From Saprospiraceae bacterium (lineage in GTDB: Bacteria > Bacteroidota > Bacteroidia > Bacteroidales > JAIPBB01), in NCBI GenBank assembly GCA_021739805.1, contig JAIPBB010000096.1, forward strand, positions 1-16,163: a stretch of 16,163 nt of DNA, given 5' to 3'. Made by a program: the position numbers and the translations under genes. Under the pieces are notes generated by a model. It did no database searches and had not been told where the DNA came from. It saw only the letters and a list, made by a program, of their open reading frames with translations. Every line of letters starts with the position of its first letter. Positions within the stretch are counted from its first letter, which is position 1. Positions 12,632 to 16,163 of this stretch are shown here, piece after piece.

Positions 12632-13834
12632 TTATATCGCCCCAACCTTTTTCCCTGCTTTCACAAACTTTTCAATTGCAAATTGAATGTTCTCTTTTGA
12701 ATGAGCAGCACTAATTTGAACCCTGATTCTTGATTCACCTTTTGGAACTATTGGGTAATAAAAACCAATAACATAAATTCCTTCTTCGAGCAATGCATTT
12801 GCAAAATCCTGTGATAGTTTTGCATCGTTAGGCAAATGACCCAGCATAATTGGAACAATCGGGTGATTGCTTTCGATAGTTGTAAAACCGGCTTCAGTAA
12901 TACCTTTTCTGAAAAGCTTGGTGTTTTCATTAAGTTTTCTAATCAAATCCTGCGACTCAGTAAGAATATTTAAAACTCCTAAAGTTGCACCGGTTATTGC
13001 AGGGGATAAAGAATTTGAAAAAAGATATGGTCGTGATCTTTGGCGTAAAAGTTCAACGATTTCTTTTCTTCCTGATATGCAACCACCTGAAGCACCACCA
13101 AGAGCTTTTCCAAAGGTTGTACAAATTATGTCAACTTTTCCTAAAACACCACAATGCTCTGCACTTCCGCGACCATTATCTCCCACAAAACCTGTTGCAT
13201 GCGAATCGTCAACCATTACGAGGGCATTGTATTTTTCGGCAAGTGCAACAATTTTATCAACTTCAGCTACAATTCCGTCCATTGAAAAAACGCCATCAGT
13301 AACAATCAAACGGTTTGTATAATGTTGAGATTCTTTAAGTTTTTCTTCCAAATCTTCAAGGTCTGCATTTTTATATCTTAATCGCTGTGCCTTACAAAGT
13401 CTTACACCGTCAATAATTGAAGCATGATTTAATGCATCGGAAATAATTACTGAATCCTCACCAAGCAAAGGCTCGAAAACACCTCCGTTTGCATCAAATG
13501 CAGATGAATACAAAATGGTATCTTCTGTTCCAAGAAACTCGGTTAATTTATTTTCAAGGTCTTTATGCACTTTTTGTGTTCCGCAAATAAACCTAACTGA
13601 AGCCATTCCAAAACCCCACTGAAAAAATGCCATATTTGCTGCTGCCATAACTCTTGGGTCGGATGAAAAGCCCAAATAATTATTTGCACAAAAATTCAAA
13701 ACATTTAATCCTTTAACTGTTTTAATTTCCACTCCCTGGTGGGTTGTAAGAATTCTTTCGTTTTTATATAATCCATCATTTTTAATTTGTTGAATTTCTG
13801 TTTGTAGAAAATTCTTAAAGCTATCTGTGTACAT
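12632..13834 (-). CDS. kbl: Glycine C-acetyltransferase (2-amino-3-ketobutyrate CoA ligase)
   Basis: A PLP enzyme that converts 2-amino-3-oxobutyrate and CoA to glycine and acetyl-CoA, the second step of threonine breakdown; cytoplasmic. The 400 residues match E. coli Kbl (398) almost end to end: VLNFCANNYLGF at 45-56, GFGMASVRFICGTQ at 74-87, LYSSAFDANGG at 108-118, ISDALNHASIIDGVRL at 131-146, VDDSHATGFVG at 208-218 (Asp and His that hold the cofactor), TTFGKALGGASGG at 239-251 with the PLP-binding Lys 243, RQRSRPYLFSNSLSPA, and EGIYVIGFYYPIVPKGESRIRVQISAAHS near the end. Related alpha-oxoamine synthases (BioF, HemA, SPT) differ at the RFICGTQ segment, so the Kbl call is strong. The usual partner, threonine dehydrogenase (tdh), is not in the window. 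The gene is divergent from the lipoprotein at 13968, with 133 bases between. Confidence 0.96.
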   Translation of the reverse strand: MYTDSFKNFLQTEIQQIKNDGLYKNERILTTHQGVEIKTVKGLNVLNFCANNYLGFSSDPRVMAAANMAFFQWGFGMASVRFICGTQKVHKDLENKLTEFLGTEDTILYSSAFDANGGVFEPLLGEDSVIISDALNHASIIDGVRLCKAQRLRYKNADLEDLEEKLKESQHYTNRLIVTDGVFSMDGIVAEVDKIVALAEKYNALVMVDDSHATGFVGDNGRGSAEHCGVLGKVDIICTTFGKALGGASGGCISGRKEIVELLRQRSRPYLFSNSLSPAITGATLGVLNILTESQDLIRKLNENTKLFRKGITEAGFTTIESNHPIVPIMLGHLPNDAKLSQDFANALLEEGIYVIGFYYPIVPKGESRIRVQISAAHSKENIQFAIEKFVKAGKKVGAI

Positions 13835-13912
13835 CTTTTTGGAAATTTAAATTTTTGGCGAAAGTATTAAAAAGAATAGTTAAATAATTAATAATTTTAA
13901 TTAATAATTTCT

Positions 13913-13920
13913 TAATTTTG
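13913..13920 (+). promoter_or_regulatory. Candidate -7 box for the lipoprotein gene at 13968
   Basis: TAATTTTG matches TAnnTTTG and leaves a leader of about 40 bases. The following bases, AAACATCTTTAA, also occur in the leader of the lipoprotein gene at 2167 (2145-2156). No -33 element is obvious. Confidence 0.45.
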
Positions 13921-13967
13921 AAACATCTTTAATTAATAAATTCGTAAATAAATAAAAATTCAAGATT

Positions 13968-14381
13968 ATGAAAAAAATTATTGTTTTAGGATTAGTTGTA
14001 ATATTCATTACTGCATTGTCCTCATGTGGGAAATATGATGAAGGACCATCTTTTTCTTTAAGATCAAAAAAGGCTAGATTATGTCAAACCTGGAAGTTTA
14101 CTAAAGTTGTAGAGAATGACGTAGATGATGTTACTCCTCTCTATTATGGCCAGCAAATCACTTTTGAAAAAGGAGGCACATGGAATTCGGTTAATGACTC
14201 CACTTCTACCACATCTAGCGGGAAATGGGAATTTATTACTGATAAAGAAGAACTTAGTCTGTCTTTTGATGATTCACCAGTACCTGAAATTTATAGAATT
14301 CTCAAATTGAAAAAGGATGAATTTTGGTACACTCAAACTGTTTTCAAAGAAGAAATTGAGTATCACATGATTCCTAAATAA
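13968..14381 (+). CDS. Small lipocalin-like lipoprotein
   Basis: A 137-residue lipoprotein. The signal peptide MKKIIVLGLVVIFITALSSC ends in the lipobox LSSC with Cys 20. The mature protein starts GKYDEGPSFSLRSKKARLCQTWKF, a beginning often seen in small lipocalin-like proteins of Bacteroidota. Strands follow: QQITFEKGGTW, SSGKWEFITDKEELSLSF, EIYRILKLKKDEFWYTQ and EEIEYHMIPK. The repeated pattern 'W-x-F / TF-x-x-GGTW / GKWEF / L-x-x-DEFWY' fits a half-barrel lipid-binding fold; no ligand or partner is known. It has its own candidate promoter and terminator, so it is monocistronic. The start is fixed by the signal peptide. Confidence 0.82.
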   Translation: MKKIIVLGLVVIFITALSSCGKYDEGPSFSLRSKKARLCQTWKFTKVVENDVDDVTPLYYGQQITFEKGGTWNSVNDSTSTTSSGKWEFITDKEELSLSFDDSPVPEIYRILKLKKDEFWYTQTVFKEEIEYHMIPK

Positions 14382-14404
14382 AATTCTTAAAATATTTAAT
14401 TGAG

Positions 14405-14449
14405 AGTTCTGTAATATTCATTGAATTAATGAATATAGCAGAACTTTTT
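14405..14449 (+). terminator. Terminator after the lipoprotein gene at 13968
   Basis: AGTTCTG-TAATATTCATT and AATGAATA-TAGCAGAACT form an 18-position stem with two mismatches around a 5-base loop, followed by TTTTTG. It lies 24 bases after the stop and only 12 bases before the TTG start of the glycosyltransferase gene, so that gene's promoter must overlap it or read-through must supply transcription. Confidence 0.7.
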
Positions 14450-14460
14450 GTTTAATTTTA

Positions 14461-15450
14461 TTGTCGTTGAAGAAACTACTAATCATAAGATTTAGTTCAA
14501 TTGGAGATATTGTTCTTACAACACCCATTGTAAGATGCTTAAAAACACAATTGGATAATTGTGAGATTCATTATATAGTGAAGTCACAATATTCATCAAT
14601 TCTACAGTCTAACCCTTATGTGACAAAAGTATTCACCTTTGATGAAAACATTAATGAAGTTGTAAGTGAATTAAAAGCGGAAAATTATGATTTCATTATT
14701 GATTTACACAAGAACATCAGGTCGAAATCATTAATTTCCAAACTAAAAAAAACTTCATATTCCATTAATAAAATAAATATTAAAAAGTGGCTTATTGTCA
14801 ATTTTAAGATTAATAAATTACCAAATATTCATATAGTTGACAGATATTTCAAGGCTGTTGAATTTTTAAATATAAAAAATGATAAAAAGGGTTTAGATTA
14901 TTTTATTCCCGAAAACGATAATGTTAAACTCGAATCCTTGCCCGTTTCCCATAGAAATGCTTTTATTGGAATTGTGATAGGAGCAAAGTTCAAAACAAAA
15001 CAATTTCCTGTGGAAAAACTGATTGCTTTATGTGAAAAAATAGAAAAACCTATTATTCTTTTAGGCGGTCCGGAAGACAAACAAATGGGTGATGAAATTG
15101 TTAAAGAAATCTCTGGAAAAGTATTTAATTCTTGCGGAAAATTTAATATCAATCAATCCGCTTCATTAGTTCAGCAAGCTGAAAAAATAATAACTAACGA
15201 CACTGGTTTAATGCATATTGCCGCTGCATTTAACAAAGAAATTGTTACTGTTTGGGGAAATACAATTCCCGGATTTGGCATGTATCCATATTTACCTGAA
15301 GCTAATCAAAGCAAATCTAAAATTATTGAGATTAAAAATCTAAAATGCCGCCCATGCAGTAAAATTGGTTTTCAAAAATGCCCCAAAAAGCATTTCGATT
15401 GTATGATGAAAATTGATGTTGATGAGCTATTAGAATTTATTAATAAGTGA
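14461..15450 (+). CDS. Glycosyltransferase family 9 (heptosyltransferase-like)
   Basis: A cytoplasmic-face enzyme that transfers a sugar, often heptose, onto growing lipopolysaccharide or another surface glycan. The N terminus KKLLIIRFSSIGDIVLTTPIVR is the standard GT9 opening. No ATG is available: the frame is closed by a TGA at 14422, so the start is TTG at 14461 or, giving MKKLLIIRF, TTG at 14467. The acceptor half includes FIIDLHKNIRSK near 78-89. The donor half begins FIGIVIGAKFKTKQFP near 169, then PIILLGGPEDKQMG and IITNDTGLMHIAAAF, the conserved nucleotide-sugar motif. Near the end are four cysteines, C-x2-C-x7-C-x6-C (about 296, 299, 307, 314), an extra element seen in Bacteroidota GT9 proteins. 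No other glycan gene is adjacent, and the acceptor is unknown. Confidence 0.9.
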   Translation: MSLKKLLIIRFSSIGDIVLTTPIVRCLKTQLDNCEIHYIVKSQYSSILQSNPYVTKVFTFDENINEVVSELKAENYDFIIDLHKNIRSKSLISKLKKTSYSINKINIKKWLIVNFKINKLPNIHIVDRYFKAVEFLNIKNDKKGLDYFIPENDNVKLESLPVSHRNAFIGIVIGAKFKTKQFPVEKLIALCEKIEKPIILLGGPEDKQMGDEIVKEISGKVFNSCGKFNINQSASLVQQAEKIITNDTGLMHIAAAFNKEIVTVWGNTIPGFGMYPYLPEANQSKSKIIEIKNLKCRPCSKIGFQKCPKKHFDCMMKIDVDELLEFINK

Positions 15451-15496
15451 AAAAGCGTATTGTTGATTTAAAGCTCAGAATTAAACTAATATAAAG

Positions 15497-15650
15497 AAAT
15501 TCCAAAAGACAAGTACCAAATCTCAAATAATATCCAAATCTCAATTTAAAATGTTCAAAACAGTTTTGAATATTGGAATTTATAAAATTTGGAATTTATC
15601 CATACGGACAAGTTTTGTTTTTTGTTTTTTGATATTTGGAGTTTTTTTTA
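15497..15650. repeat. Palindromic AT-rich intergenic repeat region
   Basis: The space between the convergent glycosyltransferase and metallo-hydrolase genes has no gene. It holds CCAAATCTCAAA-type words on the left (15509 onward), a central hairpin TTCAAAAC-A-GTTTTGAA (15554-15570), and on the right TTGGAATTTATAAAATTTGG followed by TTTTGTTTTTTG. The arrangement matches 9918-10055. The T-rich right end may terminate the glycosyltransferase transcript. Confidence 0.55.
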
Positions 15651-15661
15651 AAAAAGGCTTC

Positions 15662-16163
15662 TTATCCTGAAGTCCCAACATAAGGATTTTCTATTTTTTC
15701 AAAGCCAATACTTGTAGCTGGACCATGACCACAATAAACTTTGTAATCGTCAGCTAAAGCAAATAATTTAGTTTGGATATTATCAATCAGCATATTGTAA
15801 TTTCCGGTTGGTAAATCAGTTCTTCCGATACTTCCATAAAATAAAACATCCCCAACAATAATAAATTTTTGTGCTTCGCTATAAATACAAATACTTCCAT
15901 CAGCATGACCTGGAGAGTAAATAATTTTCAATTCTGAATTTCCAAATTTAATAGTATCAGTTTCGTCAATAAATTGTTTCGGCAAAACTGCTTCATCAAT
16001 TTCAAAACCATAAGTTAAGGCTTGATTTACTGATTTATAAAGAAAAGGCAATCCAGCTTTATGAATTATTGGTAACAAATCATATTTTAAGGAGACAAAA
16101 TTATTTCCCAAAATATGATCGATATGGCAGTGAGTATTGTAAAAGGCTACTACTTTTAATTCA
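15662..16163 (-). CDS. Metallo-beta-lactamase-fold hydrolase (glyoxalase II-like), 5' end outside the window
   Basis: The frame is open through the right edge of the window, so the N terminus is missing; a TTG at 16111 is inside the gene, not its start. The residues before it read VVAFYNTHCHIDHILGNNF, the zinc-binding HxHxDH motif. The later metal ligands are also visible: His in IIYSPGHADGSICIYSE, Asp in FIIVGDVLFYGSIGRTDLPTGNY, and His in VYCGHGPATSIGFEKIENPYV at the C terminus. This set is the one found in small glyoxalase II-like hydrolases of the YcbL/GloB group, which cleave thioesters such as S-lactoylglutathione. The substrate cannot be fixed from this part, and Bacteroidota often lack glutathione. 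The gene converges on the glycosyltransferase. Confidence 0.9.
   Translation of the reverse strand, partial: ELKVVAFYNTHCHIDHILGNNFVSLKYDLLPIIHKAGLPFLYKSVNQALTYGFEIDEAVLPKQFIDETDTIKFGNSELKIIYSPGHADGSICIYSEAQKFIIVGDVLFYGSIGRTDLPTGNYNMLIDNIQTKLFALADDYKVYCGHGPATSIGFEKIENPYVGTSG

Noticed and set aside
12867..13322. Plus-strand open frames opposite kbl, the tonB genes and pgi
   Set aside because: They lie antisense to strongly recognised genes, and their translations are low-complexity shadows without family motifs.
1..16163. tRNA, rRNA, riboswitch or insertion sequence
   Set aside because: I read the intergenic spaces for cloverleaf-like arms, conserved rRNA words, known riboswitch cores and transposase motifs and saw none. 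Without a covariance search, small unknown RNAs cannot be excluded.

Overview
The window looks like a chromosomal stretch of an AT-rich member of the Bacteroidota (Bacteroidia-like), probably from an uncultured or poorly described lineage. The evidence is many short SPII lipoproteins with the lipobox pattern of this phylum, stand-alone TonB-family proteins in tandem, TAnnTTTG-type -7 promoter boxes, very little Shine-Dalgarno sequence, a short-form glucose-6-phosphate isomerase, an orphan LuxE-domain protein, and palindromic intergenic repeats. No rRNA, tRNA, phage, insertion sequence or CRISPR array is visible. Two genes run off the edges: an Mrr-type restriction endonuclease on the left and a metallo-beta-lactamase-fold hydrolase on the right.

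Layout. 1-720: 3' part of mrr, followed by a perfect hairpin. 806-1777: FN3-like lipoprotein. 1778-2166: a non-coding stretch with nested palindromes and a decayed copy of the 3' end of pgi. 2167-2604: small lipoprotein, convergent with pgi (2643-3986); they share a bidirectional terminator that contains the pgi stop codon. 4273-4818 (-) and 4882-5871 (+): a divergent pair, a lipoprotein and a LuxE-like acyl-protein synthetase. 5863-6163: a composite repeat array between the convergent LuxE-like gene and deoC (6165-7010). 7188-9364: three paralogous tonB-type genes, all on the minus strand. 9443-9832: VanZ-like membrane protein. 10117-12472: an operon of sensor histidine kinase then OmpR-type regulator. 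12569-12620: a second, smaller copy of the repeat array, downstream of kbl (12632-13834). 13968-14381: lipocalin-like lipoprotein. 14461-15450: family 9 glycosyltransferase. 15451-15661: palindromic repeat region. 15662-16163: metallo-hydrolase.

Functionally this is a mixed housekeeping and envelope region. It covers sugar phosphate metabolism (pgi), deoxynucleoside catabolism (deoC), threonine/glycine metabolism (kbl), envelope energy coupling (TonB paralogues), envelope sensing (two-component system), surface glycan assembly (GT9) and several lipoproteins. Most genes are separately transcribed with their own terminators. The clear operon pairs are kinase-regulator and the two downstream tonB genes.

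The most unusual signal is the repeat system at 5863-6163 and 12569-12620. One half is a 14-unit tandem array with an exact 11-bp period (GTCATTCAGTA). The other half has ten AAATGAC heptamers separated by miniature hairpins of the form stem-GAA-stem, whose arms change together (AC/GT, GC/GC, GGC/GCC, GCCC/GGGC). A 33-bp block is identical between the two loci, about 6.5 kb apart.
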